NCBI RefSeq assembly: GCF_000005505.3
Contig: NC_016131.3
Coordinates: 57,459,355 to 57,523,354, forward strand
Direction of reading: 5' to 3'
Source of the DNA: Brachypodium distachyon
Taxonomy: Eukaryota > Streptophyta > Magnoliopsida > Poales > Poaceae
Length of the DNA stretch: 64,000 nucleotides
Under the pieces are notes generated by a model. That model ran no database searches, was not told where the DNA came from, and saw only the letters and a list, made by a program, of their open reading frames with translations. The position numbers and the translations under genes are program-made. Shown piece by piece: positions 23,644 through 37,193 of this stretch. The first letter of the stretch is position 1. Every line of letters begins with the position of its first letter.

Positions 23644-25626
23644 ATGGCGACCAGCGAAGAGCTCGCGCAGATCGGCGTATCCCTGGAGGTACCCCCCGAC
23701 TCTTCCCGTTCGCCATGTCCGACCTCTGCACACGAGGTGTTCGACGTTTTGACCGACCCGCCTGCCTGCAGGAGAAGGACGACCTGGTGGGGAAGGTGAT
23801 GAGGTACGTGCTCTTCAAGACGCACCAGACCTCCGGCTGCCCCATCAAGCGGGAGGAGCTCACCCAGATCGTCACCAAGGACTACCAGAAGCGCGCGCTC
23901 CCGTCCCTCGTCATCAAGGAGGCCGGGGACAGGCTCGCCGCCACCTTCGGCTACGAGATGAGGGAGCTCCAGAGGACCCGCGCCCCCTCCAACCGCTCCG
24001 TGCGCTCGTCCTCCCAGGCGCCCAGTAAACTCCCTTCCTCCTTTGCCCCCCCCTTTTTTTTACCTCCTTGCAATTTTGTCACCACAAAGGATCGTTCCTA
24101 TGCCCAGTTATGTAGCACGGTAGGATTCGTTTGCCCTGTAGACTGAACTTTGGTGAAAACCGGTATGTGCTTTTTAGGTAGCGTGGACACGAAAACCTAC
24201 ATCCTGGTAAGCAAGCTGGACCCTGAGGTGTACAGCAAGTACGTCGAGGACAAGGAGCGTGCCCATCTCTCTGGCTTCGCCTTTGTTGTCATAAGCATTG
24301 TTCATGTTGCCGGCGGCAAGATCTCCGAAGGTAGGGTTCGCTCTTCTTTTTCGGCGATGCTCAGGAGATTTTATCATTTGAAGTTTCTGAATTTTGTCAA
24401 CCATGTTTCAGAGGACCTCTGGCATCAGCTGAAGCGGCTGGGGTTGAATGAGAACGATGAGAAGCACCCCGTTATTGGCAACAATAAGCAGGCACTAGAA
24501 CTACTTGTGCAGCAAAGGTACCTTGGTGTGTGTTCTAGGATCTGTATTTCATTGGGGATTTTTTTTGTTTAATAGTTTCTGTACCAGGTACTTGCTGAAG
24601 GAGAAAATTGCTGGTCCAGAAGGCCATTTCATGGTTTATGAGCTTGCGGAGAGGGCATTGGATGAATCCATCAGTGTGAAGCTTAAAGATTACATTTCAC
24701 AGGTATGTAAAAAACCAACCTGCATATATTAATAGCAGAAATCTCGCTTGTTTTTCCCAGCAAAAATGAAATCTTGCTTGTTTACCCAGAAGCAGAAGAA
24801 AAATGCCAATAAGCCTCATTAACAAATCACCTTTTAATCTGTCGACGGCATACTATCCTGTCAAAATAATGTTTCAGGTTTCTGTTGTACTTCAGACTTC
24901 TAGTCTGTTTGGAATATATAAGGTAGACAGCTGTCTACCTTCTTATCCAAAAAAAAAGTTTCAGCTCTTAATCTGTCCAAGGCATTGCCTCCTTCATAGC
25001 AGCATGCAACATAAAGATCAAGATAAGGTTTGGTAAAGAAGTAGGCACTACAATATCCTGAAAATAGCAGCCTCAGAAATGGTCATGTTTGGGTATGATC
25101 CCAGTTGGTTCCTGGCTCTACCCTACACACGTCTATACTAAGAACTTTTTTCTCAATCAGTTCTGAGACTCCACATAGTGCGACGGCTCATGATTAAGAT
25201 TACCTAGACAAAATACACATCCTCATCTCATCATGTACTCTGGAATACAGCCCTTGTCATCATTTCTGAAGTATTGTTTGCGTTAACTTGGATGAACCAT
25301 TTTTGTATTGCAATAGAGTTGCTTGCTTGTTGCTCATGCTGCTGCTACTAGTTCATTACTTGCATTTGTTAATATTTTTAAAATTACTATTAGCACAGCT
25401 GGTAGCAAATTCTTGGTCAGTTCGTTTCCTTCATGATAACCAGTCACTTGTAAAAGAGAAACCAGCAGTAGACAAATTCCCTCCTGAATGGACTGTCGCT
25501 TGCATAATCAGACCATGTTGAGTCCACCAGAAAATAACTTGTCTAAGATTGACTCGGTCTATTGAAAAATCCTCTTTTGTTTTCGTGGATCAGATTGTGG
25601 GGACAAGCACTGCTACAGAAGAATGA
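23644..25626 (+). CDS. NSE3: NSE3-type MAGE-domain subunit of the SMC5/6 complex
   Basis: There are six exons: 23644-23688, 23772-24024, 24178-24330, 24412-24517, 24588-24702 and 25594-25626, giving 234 aa with all GT..AG splice sites and frames consistent. The protein is one MAGE homology domain: KVMRYVLFKTHQTSGCPIKR, then KTYILVSKLDP, then GFAFVVISIVHVAGGKISE (first winged helix), then EDLWHQLKRLGL, ALELLVQQRYLLKEK and FMVYELAERALDE (second winged helix). Plants have a single such MAGE gene. It corresponds to NSE3, which with NSE1 (RING) and NSE4 forms the DNA-binding and ubiquitin-ligase subcomplex of SMC5/6 in the nucleus, needed for recombinational repair and replication-stress tolerance. 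The length fits the family. The last coding exon is only 33 bases and follows an 891-base intron. The start follows an AG-poor GC-rich leader typical of a housekeeping gene. Confidence 0.93.
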
Positions 25627-26569
25627 CGTGGGTGCGATATGACAACTGACAGGTATTTCCCTCCAACTCCCTGTTATTCATTCTGAAACAAAATGTGGCA
25701 CCTTGTCAATTCCATTCAGGCACAAACCACTAACATATTTCCTGGACCAACTCAGGCTTTGTAGTCGAGCCTAAATTTCATCCATTTAAAGGGTGAGATT
25801 CTGGTCAAGACGAAAAGCCATTATCTTGTAGAGACTTGGTGGAAGCCTTGTTCAAGAGCTGTATAGGAGAGGAGATGGTGTTTCTCTCAGCTAGGTTAGA
25901 CCGAGACGATTGACATGCAGACTTTTGCAGCAACCTATCGCGTAGCAAGGTTGCATATCGATGACGATTAGTATGCGTTCTTGTTGTTAATTATATGGAG
26001 CTGTAAAGCTTAACCAGGTGTTTGAGTGCACTATCTGCCGGTTTGTCAGCACTCTGGTTTGCTCAACTGAGCTGAAGATTAGAACCATGCACATGTTATG
26101 TTCTGCTGCTGTCAGGTTCACAAACATGGCAACTTTACATTCAGCATAATTTGTTCGGTGTGTTCGGCTCGGTCTCTATATGGCCTGAGCCCAATCATTT
26201 AACTGGGCCTCTGTTAACACCAGCATGGTATTCAAGAGAATGCGGCCTCTTGGGTTCAAGCCCATTTCTTATTTTTGGACCCTCTGCTTAAGCTTTCCTT
26301 CACACTAACCCCTGAATGACTCTACTAGTGGCGGTTGACAGTTAGCAGCATTTGCATTAATCTAGTGTTTCAGATCCAGGCATAGATGCATGTATACAGG
26401 TAATTTGGTGGGCAGTACACTATCTATCTACATGACTGATCAGTTGGTTTGGTTGGCCTATTAGTCAAAGCAGTTTGAGGGGTGGGTATCATGGCTTGTG
26501 TTCTAAGCAACCTAATCATTTCTTGGGGCGTCTATTTCAGGCCATAATGTTGGATTGGAGTAATTGGTA

Positions 26570-26657
26570 CTCCCTCCGTTCCACGATTTTGAACTAGCTC
26601 ACGGTTTTGAACTAGAGCTAGTTCAAAATCGTGCCAATCTTTATGAAACGGAGAGAG
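26570..26657. mobile_element. Stowaway MITE
   Basis: It starts ctccctccgttccacgat and ends gaaacggagagag, flanked by TA. The interior is strongly palindromic (gattttgaactag paired with ctagttcaaaatc). Confidence 0.85.
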
Positions 26658-27398
26658 TAGATAAGTTCAATTGAGGCGCTTTTTCCTCGCATGAGAACGA
26701 CATGTTCAGTTCTTTAGTATTGATCGAGTGCCTGCGCCTAGCATATTAGGCATGTCTTTGTTTTCTCTACAAGGTCGCCCCAGTATTGAGTTTTGTGGTT
26801 TCGCTGGGGTACTTCTTTCTTTTCCAGAGAAATTTACGAATCTCAAGCAAAATGTATTGTTAAATGCCATCTGTACCAATGCCAAGAATAAATCAAGCTG
26901 GTGACTAGATACGGATAGATTTTTGAAACTTGGATTGATGCACCAGCACCGCTAAGTCTTTTTTCGGGTTAGTACAGTTTTGCCCGTATTTTTTTAGAAA
27001 ATGTATTTTAAACATATATTGCTTTAAGACTCATAAACTTTCCCGAAAGTAGAGTGCTTCTTAACATGTACAGCCTTGATTTGAAATAACAAAGAAAAGG
27101 AATTAATTAAACATTTTAATGATTTGGCAGAGTAAACGGTATAATGGACAAGAGATAAATACTCCAAATACATGCCTTGTCTCTAATATGCGTGACTGCT
27201 ATTTTCTTGTGAATATGGTAATTAAAGATTCCACAGCTATGATATTTTTTCATGATGAATCTAGTGATGTTATTTTCACTTGACTAATCTCACTAAACTC
27301 TTATGCATTAACAATTAAAGCTAGAGAGGTTTAATTGCAAGCATTTTGGGACCTACTCTGTATTTGTTTTTGGGAAATATTTAATAGCTTAGTATATA

Positions 27399-27511
27399 CT
27401 ACTTCCAATCCTAAATTGTTCACGAAATACTACATGTATTTAGACGCTTTTTAAGAATAGATACGTCCATATTTGGACAAATTTGAGACAAAAATTTAGG
27501 ATTGGAGGGAG
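27399..27511. mobile_element. Stowaway MITE
   Basis: It starts ctacttccaatcctaaatt and ends atttaggattggagggag, with TA on both sides. The interior shares the tttagacgctttttaag block with the copy at 39771-39879. Confidence 0.85.
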
Positions 27512-29735
27512 TACAAAATATGGTAGTAAATTCATTACTAATCCCTCTGATTTATTTAGAAATAATTAACTGACACTTGGACTATTTAGAGCCAAACAGT
27601 AGGGCACTTAAGCGAGACTCATATTGGTACCCTGCATGGGAATTGCTTAAAACTTCAGTTAACTGATTACTAACATACACACCAAGGAAATCTAGGAGTA
27701 ATTTTTTTATTAACCCCTAAGCAAGCAGGCAGCAAATGAGGCTCCGAAACCTGGCCCGCCGTGGCCAACGGGAACTTGACAAGTGGAGCGAATCCAACAA
27801 CAAAGCTCCTGCTCCCATCCCAACTTGGCATGCACACTGGATTAAGGTACACCGTTTCACCGATTAGTCTAATCGAGTGTTAGCCAGGCGCCGGATCTGC
27901 TGGTGATTAAGCAGGATTAGTTATTCCTCATGCCACTCATCAATGCACGAGCCCCATCTAGTCTAGGATGTAATTAAAATTTTAGGCGCAGGCTTTCAAG
28001 CCATTGTTTACCCATAATCCCCTCATGCATGGCATGGCCTCTTCTCCTCCGGCAAAGGAAGAAGCTTTGCCGATCAATTAAGGGAGAAAAGGCATCTCGA
28101 TCACCAGCAAATGTGCTTGAAAATGCATCCGAATTAAGGGAGAAATGACCAATAACAACAATGTTGTAAGCTTGGATATATTCATATATAGTCATTATAC
28201 TAGGTCCTGATTAACTTATGCCAATTGGTGTAGTTTCCATGGGGTATTTGTATAATATTGCCCTGGTGCATTGGCCCCAATGTTGCACACCTTGTTGCAT
28301 TGTGGCATGGGTAAATTAATCGGGGTACGAGAATACGCATCTCAAGCTTTTGGATATTATTGTTCTTTCTACCCATCTTTTGATCTTTGCCTCTCCTGTA
28401 CGGGCAGCTGCCACTTGTCAACTTTATTTCTTCTGACTGCCCTGCCCTGTGGAGATCGAAGAGCCAAAGCATGATCTAGCCTCTGGAGGGGCAGGTCATT
28501 TTGCCCAGGGTGGTGTAGATAGAGTCACCCACAATTTACCCACGGTATCTCGCTTTATCGCTGTCACGACGGTCTCAGATCAGGTTTTGAAGCAATTTGG
28601 TAAGGTGGCATGACTTTCAATTGTATAAATTTGAAGTGGATCAACCGTGACCGGACTTCTAATGTGCCCGTACGTTGTTATGTTTCTATGTTTCCCCCAT
28701 GCTCTAAAATCTTTTAACCCAGAATAATTATTGCTGGAACCGATTATACGATCAATTAGTGGGAACTGATGCTCATAGTATTTAACTCCTATTGAATTGT
28801 GGAAAAGGCAATTGCACTTTTATTTTTACTCTAATAACATGAAGGAAATATTTTAACTAATTACTGAATAAATATAGATAACAATTTGGAGACTTCCTAT
28901 CAACACTAGTAATAATAAAAATCATGACTAATATACTCCCTCTAGTTTCATACAAGATGTCATTTGAGACAGATAAAGTCAAACTTTCAAAGATTTTGAC
29001 TAAAATTATCTTGAAAACTATTTAGATTACATACTTCAAAATCATATGCAGAATTTTGTCTGCATATATGTTGCAATATTAATTATTGGTTGAAATTTTG
29101 CTTTGAAACCGTGTCGATATCCAAACCAACAATTTTCATGGAACACGATCTAGTATATATATTGCCAGCATCACGGATTAGTTTTTGCCATTGATTTAGC
29201 TTTAATTGTACTACTCAATTCCCAGATGCTTTAAAGATTGGAGCCTAAGAATAGGGCTTGTACTATCTTACTCCTTATATCTTGCAAATTGATAGAAAGT
29301 GTCTGGAGATTCGTGGCATGGCCCTCTTTACAAGGAAAGTAGAAAAGTTGTGCAGCTTGTACCATGCATGCACATAAACTTTCACCTCTCTATGATTAGC
29401 TCAATAAACAATGGGAAGAGAACCTAACCTCACCTGGAACAATATATTATACTCCAAGTAGTACCACACAAGTAGCTAGCTAGGGTTTTATGATCTATCT
29501 CACAAGTGTCAAGCTAATAACTAAGACCGTTAAGATGCTGCAAACTCTCTACATGGGCTATGTATTCTTTGGTAACAGAAGGTCAGATCCATATAGCAGC
29601 AAACCTATGCCGAGTGACATATTAAAGTTAGATCAATCTCATGCCCCACTTTGCAAGCTTACCGTTTGAACATATACTTGGACGTTTTTCTAATGATAAA
29701 TGGTATTTGAGCTACGAAAATTTACTAGGATAGTA

Positions 29736-29817
29736 CTCCCTCCGTTCCTAAATACTTGTCGCTGTTTTAGTGTAAACTTGCACTAAAACAGCGACAAGTA
29801 TTTAGGAACGGAGGGAG
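29736..29817. mobile_element. Perfect-hairpin Stowaway MITE
   Basis: The 82-bp element consists of two perfectly complementary 37-bp arms around an 8-base loop (taaacttg). It starts ctccctccgttcctaaatac and is flanked by TA at 29734-29735 and 29818-29819. The lack of any arm mismatch implies a recent insertion. Confidence 0.95.
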
Positions 29818-32800
29818 TACTTTCTTTGGTAGAAATTATTCATCGCATATTGTATCAGAACTTTAATTGTATTCTTAAACCCTTCACCCCTTCTACACGC
29901 TCTGAGAAGACTCTTAAAACATGTTCAGAATGCAGGAATTTCACAGAAATTCAGTGGGGATTAAACGTTGGCGTGATTACACAAAAACTAGCTTCACTAC
30001 AAATGGGTAAAACAATAGACAGTTTCAACCATGTCATGCAGGCAGGCTGTCTCACCTCCCTTGTTGGAGTGGCAGGGCAAAGGATGGGGTGGGCACCCAC
30101 AGATGACACCAAAGGGAGGTGAAATGGGGGCAGAGTATTGGGTGCAGCACAATAACTGTCTGGCCCCAGCAGCAGCAGCCACCCTGTACAGGCAGACTAT
30201 TCACATAGAAGGGGTTTCATGATTAAGCAAAGGGACAGATGCATTCAAGCTCACTTCCCTGTTGCTCCACAGGAAAATCTTAGCTCCACAGCTGCCATGC
30301 ATTTTTTAGTCTGACCTGGCAGAACTGTGTATACTGATTATATTGTTTCTGCATTGTCCAGTTGCCAAGTAGTACTTTACTATTTTCTAACTTATCATTA
30401 ATACATTCTAGGACTATAAGTTCTCTTAGAAAAGAAAAATCAATCTCGAAATACAAAATCATTAATTGCATGCGGATATTAAAATTTTAAAACAGATTTC
30501 GTGATATCTCAAGTTGCCATGACTAACTTTTGTTAATAGCTTCTTAGATTTCATATCCCATGAAATTTAGAAGTACATCGATTAATTAAATATGCATATT
30601 GTGGATATAATTGGTGTACTCTCTCACTTAAAAGAAAATGTAGAAGTTATAGGGAACTGTACTTGATATTCGCAACCTATAGCTTTTCCTGTTTCTGATC
30701 TTTATCATTGTTCTTTTTTTTTAGAATAATATATAGTTAAATCACCTTGGTCCCCAGTGATCAGATGCAGGTCTGCATAACCTGACCTTAATACCTCTTC
30801 ACAGCAACTCTTCTTTTGGTCCCAGAGAAATACACAAAGGTCATATTATTTTGTCATGGTACACTAACATATATGTAAATTAAGTTACTTCATTGGTCCC
30901 AGCAAAGACATGCAGCTTACAAAAATATTGGGAAACAAGGTTGTTTAAATATCTGAAGTTGACTTCATCCCTGCCACCTTTGTTTAATCCACATAAGTTG
31001 ATTCCTAAACAATTTTATCTCACAATATACATTCTAAACAGTGTGTACCACAAAAAAGGAGGGACCAATTTAAAATGACCACATTAAGTGATTGTTCCTG
31101 TCACACCCACCTTATCCCTCTCCAATCCTTCCCATTGGATTGGTACAACAGTAAATAAATACCACCAATAATATTGTGCCATCTGTCAATTATTGCAGTT
31201 GGTTTTTTCCCCACTAATAAAGTAATAGTAATTAATAATAGTACATAAACTAGATAGTGAATTGATTCCAAATGAAAAATATTGTTTCATGAGAAAGCGA
31301 CTTATCACAAGCATGAGTAACCATCAATCACAGGCCGGCCAGTAGCCAAAGCTGTACACTACATTGCAATTCCATTGCAGCATAATGTACATGTAATAGT
31401 CAAAGATTGTAGGCAAGACAAGCCATTAAGGAAAGCATCAGGTAATAATGCATGAAATGAACAAATCTATACTAGTAAGGCACAAGAGAAGCTTGTACCA
31501 TAGGCTACTCTTATTAATTGCTGCTAATTAACTTGTTTTTTCGTTGGCAATTAAGGAAGAACAAATGCCTTGATTTGCTATTATATTGCTAGCTCAGTAG
31601 CTCACCAATCTTCTCCTTGGAGCAATAATTGGGTGCCTATTGGTAGGTACTAGCGAGCAAATGACCTCGATGCCTAGCTAGCTACACTCATCAGATGATC
31701 TGATTCAGATCCATGAGAGAAGAAAATGTGTGTTGAGAAAGGCAAGCCATGTGCCATATGACAACCACACAAGGAAAAGCAAAAGTAATCCTGGCCCCTT
31801 TTTCTCCTCCTCCTATATTCTTTTTTTCTGATGGGAAAACCGCCTCTTCTTCTAAGTTGGATGAGAGTGAGATGTCAAGAAGAACACGGCATGCCTCTCT
31901 GTACCTTTGTTGTACCCTGTGAGCATATGCAGACACTGTGAGCTACTGTATCACAGGCTCAGCTTTCGGTTACTAACAGTGCAATATGCATGTAGATATG
32001 ATTGCAGGAATACTGTTCGGGCAAATGTTGAGTGTGGTGTTGTTTGTAAATTTATGGAGATTTTATAGGGAACACAAGTTTTTTTTTAACTTCCATCCAT
32101 GCACAGTTCAGCGACTGCGAACTTAATTACTCCCCCTGATCCATAATAAGTGTCGGGAATTCAGTACAAAGTCCCTCTCATCCATAGTAAGTGTCGGGAA
32201 TTCAGTACAAAGTTGTACGGAGTAGCTTAAGATGAACAGCTAGATATGAAAACGAGTTTAGGAACCATCCTCTTAACTTACTCTAAATTAAGCAGGACTC
32301 CTTCCGTTACAAAATGAAAGACGCCCACGCATTTTAAAATTTACGTTTGAGCAACGGTTAAATTAATAAGATGTGGATTATGTGATTTAAAAATCCTATT
32401 CTTGAATTCATACTCGATCGAAAGTGTATTCATGTAATATGATTTGTGTGTCCGCATCTTATGAGTCTTCAATGTTGTTCAAATTAAATCTTTAGCTGTG
32501 TGTACGATTTGCATTTCGTAGCAAAAGGTGTATGAAAACAAAAGTAAACTTAGGAGAAAATGGTTGCAAGCTTGTATCGTGCAATACCTATTATGGTTCC
32601 TGCATCATCATTCATATATAGATGATCCATATGAAGTGCAAGCAGTGAGAGAAAAGGTTTTGCCACTTGTTCCAGGGGAAAGCAAGCTTCTGCTCTCAAT
32701 GATAAGCTGAGGCGAAAAAAGAAGAGCAAATGATTCAAACAATGGATCGATCGGCTGATGGAGTATCATGCATGCATGAACGACATTGTGCCCCTTTTTC

Positions 32801-33290
32801 AAGGGTGTGTGGCCCGAGAGATTCAGGAGGGTAGGCCATGCCAATAATCAAAAGTTCCCGTTTTCGATCCATCTGCGAATTACAAACATTTTTCAGGAGA
32901 TATAATAATTAGTTGGGGTACTAATTTAGGAGAGTAGTGTAGGCCATGGCAATAATTAATCAACGTTCTGCAGAAACAATCTTTTACTCCCTCCGATCCG
33001 AAATTGTTGTCGTAGGGAGTATTAAAGAATTTAGGATCGTAGAGAGTATTAAAAAAGAAACGCGTCTTCGATCGATCTATGAATTGCAGATATAGTTTTT
33101 CGCACCTCTATATGTAAAATGTTCATTGGAGAAGTATGCTCTTCCAACGATCAGATGTGTGCATATAGCTACTACCATTTTTAACTTTGGAGATTAATTG
33201 GCATGTAAAGAAATTACTATTTTCTATGTATACGTATATTATAATGACATGCCTTTTGTGATCTTAGCCAGAGAGAAACATCAGCTTATA

Positions 33291-33357
33291 CTCCCTCTAT
33301 TTATAGATACATTCATATTTGGGCAAATTTAATTAACTTAATATGGGATAGAGGGAG
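33291..33357. mobile_element. Short Stowaway MITE
   Basis: It starts ctccctctatttatagata and ends gggatagagggag, with TA on both sides. At 67 bp it is an internally deleted copy. Confidence 0.75.
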
Positions 33358-35864
33358 TATACGTTGGTCCACCCCGCAAAAAAGAAGAAGCAGCTATATG
33401 TTGGTCCTATTTGATTATGCAGCTCGGAGGAAATTAAACCTCTAATTCTAGGAAGGCCAGTTATTTATCTACCGTCTTTCTAAATTCTAATGAAGCCTAG
33501 CTTTACCTATGACTAGTAGGATGCTTATGATATTTGCATAGGCATATGGAGGAGTACATGAACGCATGGATCGATAAGCGATCGACAAGACAAGTAGCCG
33601 TTTCAAATTAAGACTCGGGAGCTGCTGCGATTCCGTTTGCGGTTTGATTGAATTGCTGTTCTATCTAGCTAGCTATAGCTGGTACAGGAGTAGATATGCT
33701 TTAGAAGGAGTGTTGCTCTTGCTCCTTTTTACAACGTCAGGAGCTTAGCCATTTCAAGCATCGCCTTCCGTTTACGACGTGAAAGCTCTTCATAAATGTT
33801 TGTTCACCGCCTTACTTTTGATGGGTATGGAAGAAAATATGCCCTACCAACCAGCAGTAGTGAAAATAGCTGTTAATTTGCTTGCTCGAATGAGACATGA
33901 TTGTGTTAATAATGATTTTGGCATTCTTTGAACCTTTTTGGAAATTCTTGCGAAATTTGACCATTCATTACTATGGTGTCAAATTGAGATCGGCAGTAAG
34001 AAATAATATGCTTTCTATCCACCTCCTGTTTTCTGATCAGTGCGTTTTTACTTGCCTTGTATGGTGAGCCATTTTCGTAGCTTTTAATAATATGATTATC
34101 CCACCACCTTCTAGCGTTCTAGACATGTTTGGGAACTGGCTTAAGAGCCATAACAGATCTTTAAGAGAGTTTAATCTTGTTGGTGCATGTGCTACATTTT
34201 GTTCAATATGACTATGCCGAAATGACATTGTCTTTTAACAAGCGGAAAGTTCTGTAAGATCTTTAAGAGCGTATATATAGAAGCCGAGTCGGTGCGAGGA
34301 ACAATCCGACATCCAAGGTGAGCCGGAGGAGGGAGGCGAGGTGGTCGTAGCGGCTAGGTTTCGTCCATGCTGCTCCGGTGCTCCCTACGAGAGCAAACAT
34401 TAACCCAATAGATTGTCCCTTCGGGGACATCCGGATTAACCCAATAGATTTGTTTCAAACAATAGTTATTGCGATAATTGTAACTATGTATTGTATAAAT
34501 CGTAGTGTATAAGTTAGTTAACTACTTCTCCCATTTCGAAATGTTTGTACATTTCATTTTGTCTTAAGTAAAAATTTGTCAACTTTGACCAAATTTATAG
34601 GAAAAAACACAATTATACGCAACACAAGATTGTGCGATACCATTATCGAATATGTTTTCGTATTGTATCTGTTTGGTTACATATGTCATTGGTATTTTTT
34701 CCCCTATAAACTCGATCAAAGTTGAGAAAGTTTGAAGAGACGATTGGTCCACATGATTGCAATCCTTAGATCTTTACCAAGTCTCTCTCACGGGAACAAA
34801 AATGCTAGATTCGTAAGCATTATGTCTGAATGAAGCTAATTAAGCATTCTTAGCACCGCGTCAGATCTCATGAAAATATCCTAAGAACTAAAGCGTACTA
34901 GGGGACATTCTACGGTCATGCAGTCCCTCCGATCCATAACAAACGCGATCCCGACACTCGTTACTTTTTATATTTCTGTAATTTTAAATGCTCGGGACGA
35001 TCCTAAATTTTGTCGACATGAAAAATATTTAATGAAATTTCTGAAAGTAATTTTAAGCCGAATCTTATCGTTTGAAACAGTTGGTAGTCGAAAGTTTTAT
35101 GTCGAACGAAAACATGACATGATTGTTGAACTCCCGTAGGCCGGCAGGACAAACGGTCAAACTGCAGTCTCTCTGCTCCCCATTAACACCGCCAGGCGAC
35201 TTTTCTGCTCTTCCGTCCGTCTCCGTCCACGCCGCCGTCAGTCCGTCAGTTTCAGACGCACACCACACGACACGACCGCTGCCGGATCCAACGTACGGCG
35301 ACAGCCACGAGCCACCGATGCCTCCTACAGTAGTTCGCAGCCGCCGGTTGCCCCATGGTCGGACGGACGCCGACTGCTACGGCGGCGCTCGAGAGAGACG
35401 GACGGAATGGCTAAAGTAATCATTTTTACCGGTGAGTTGAGATACTGCTTTCTTCTTCTTCTTCTTCCCTGTTGATAAGCCAGCCGTCCGTCCCCTACCC
35501 GCCTCGTTCCGCACACCTCTTTCTTCTCTTCTGATACATAAATTCGGAGGGGTCGCCTTCTCTTCTCTTCCGACTCTTCTCCCTCCTTCGTCTCGTCACA
35601 ATCCACACTCCCCCTTTCTCCTCCGTGCTCCCCCCCCTTCCACTCCACTCTACGTCTCTACCCCCAAGCCCTCTCTCCTCTCCAGCCCGCCCGCCCGCCC
35701 GCCACCCGAGGACGACGATTCAGATCTGCGCGCTCGCTTCGCTGCGGCTTGAGACCCCACCACCGCCGATCGATCCTTCTCACTGCCCCGCGCGCGCCGG
35801 CCAATGCGCTCTCTCGGCAGGGCATGAGAGTGAGAGCCACCACCGCCAGGGCACCGGACGCAGG

Positions 35865-37193
35865 ATGGACCTCGGCGGCGACGTGCCGCTACGCAAGCGG
35901 GGACGAAACCCGGAGGACGACGACGGCGAGGAAACGGAGCAAGGGGGCGCGAAGCAGCAGAGGAGGATGGGCGCGGTGGTGCCGTGGCCGGCGCAGCCGC
36001 CACCGCAGCAGCAGAACCCGGCGTCGCGGATCTACCGCGTGTCGAGGGGCTCCGGCGGGAAGGACCGGCACAGCAAGGTGTACACGGCCAAGGGCATCCG
36101 TGACCGCCGCGTGCGCCTCTCCGTCGCCACAGCCATCCAGTTCTACGACCTGCAGGACCGCCTCGGCTACGACCAGCCCAGCAAGGCCGTCGAGTGGCTC
36201 ATCAAGGCCGCCGCCGCCGCCATCGACAAGCTGCCCTCACTCGACGCATCCGCCTTCCCCAACCACCCCGCTTCCGCCTCCGCTGCACACAACAACAAGC
36301 CTCACGCCGATGCCTCCCAGCAGCAGCTCACGAGATCGGGCTGCAGCAGCACCTCCGAGACCAGCAAAGGCTCCGTCCTCTCCCTCTCCCGCTCCGACAG
36401 CCGCGTCAAGGCCCGCGACCGCAGCGCCAAAGACAAGGACGACTCCGCTCTAGCAGCAGCAGGGACGACGCGACGCGCCACCGCCGCCGCCGCCGCGACC
36501 TCCTCGGCGCAGGCGGCTTCCTTCACGGAGCTGCTCACCGGACTGGCGGTGGCCAGCGCCGCCGCCGGTACTACTACTACTGCTACTACCGCCACCGCGC
36601 CGGTCGTTGCCGAGCACAAGCCGCCGCCGCAGCAGCACAACTCCTGGCAGCCGATGCCCGCCACCGCCGACTACCTCGGCTTCGCGCAGCCCCGGAAGCC
36701 CGCCCACGGGATGCTGCACACAACCTTCGCCTCCCCGGCCCCGCACCTCGCCAACATTGCGCCCATCGCCATGGCGGCCACGCAACACTTCAGCTTGACC
36801 AGTGGCGAGCCGCAGCAAGCCGAGATGGCGCCCTTCTCCTTCTTACAGGACCACTTCATGCCCGTCCACGCGGCGGCGGCGGCGGGTCCGGCGGCCGTAG
36901 ACTACAACCTCAACTTCTCCATGTCCTCGGGTCTCGTGGGTGTCAACAGCAGGGGGACCCTTCAGTCCAATTCGCAGCCGCACCTCTCCAGCCACCATCA
37001 CCACCACCACCACCAGCAGCAGCTCCAGAGGCTGTCTGCTCCACTGGATGCTTCACACATACCCTTCTTCTTCAGCCCGGCCGTCACCGTGGCCTCGCCC
37101 AACCCGGCGGAGGGCCACTTCGGCTCGGCGGCCGCGTTTCAGCTCTGGGATGGGTTCCGGCACTCGGACGTCAAGGAGAAGGGCAAGAACTGA
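35865..37193 (+). CDS. CIN-class TCP transcription factor (miR319-regulated)
   Basis: This is a single coding exon for 442 aa. The TCP basic helix-loop-helix domain spans residues 65-124 ([20 protein letters not shown], then [20 protein letters not shown], then [10 protein letters not shown]). It is of class II, CIN type, as in TCP4 and the rice PCF5 to PCF8 group. Such proteins bind GGNCCC-type sites in the nucleus and limit cell proliferation in leaves. Outside the domain lie alanine-, serine- and histidine-rich low-complexity stretches, including a His7-Gln3 run. The segment RGTLQSN (about residues 363-369) is encoded by the miR319 target site, a hallmark of the TCP4 clade. I chose the MDLGG start because it opens the conserved acidic N terminus. 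An in-frame ATG at 35625 would add 80 low-complexity residues. Assignment to a particular PCF gene is not certain. Confidence 0.93.
   Translation: MDLGGDVPLRKRGRNPEDDDGEETEQGGAKQQRRMGAVVPWPAQPPPQQQNPASRIYRVSRGSGGKDRHSKVYTAKGIRDRRVRLSVATAIQFYDLQDRLGYDQPSKAVEWLIKAAAAAIDKLPSLDASAFPNHPASASAAHNNKPHADASQQQLTRSGCSSTSETSKGSVLSLSRSDSRVKARDRSAKDKDDSALAAAGTTRRATAAAAATSSAQAASFTELLTGLAVASAAAGTTTTATTATAPVVAEHKPPPQQHNSWQPMPATADYLGFAQPRKPAHGMLHTTFASPAPHLANIAPIAMAATQHFSLTSGEPQQAEMAPFSFLQDHFMPVHAAAAAGPAAVDYNLNFSMSSGLVGVNSRGTLQSNSQPHLSSHHHHHHHQQQLQRLSAPLDASHIPFFFSPAVTVASPNPAEGHFGSAAAFQLWDGFRHSDVKEKGKN
36951..36970 (+). promoter_or_regulatory. miR319 target site in the TCP coding sequence
   Basis: The sequence agggggacccttcagtccaa pairs with the miR319 family over nearly its whole length, including an uninterrupted match to the 5' half of the miRNA (cttcagtccaa). 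This site is conserved in TCP4-clade genes and directs transcript cleavage during leaf development. Confidence 0.88.

Larger units (their letters stand above)
25627..35864. other. Intergenic region between NSE3 and the TCP gene
   Basis: After the NSE3 3' UTR (roughly to 26150) no gene is recognised for about 9 kb. Open frames are short and non-conserved. The stretch carries several Stowaway MITEs (listed separately), a partial one starting at 28936 (ctccctctagtttcata) and a 43-bp tandem duplication with gtgtcgggaattcagtacaaa at 32153-32212. The last 450 bases before the TCP start are CT-rich and GC-rich, consistent with its promoter and leader. Confidence 0.5.

Noticed and set aside
30040..30135. 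Possible miRNA hairpin (tcacctccctt paired with aagggaggtga)
   Set aside because: The stem is only about 11 bp around a loop of about 60 bases and matches no miRNA that I recognise.
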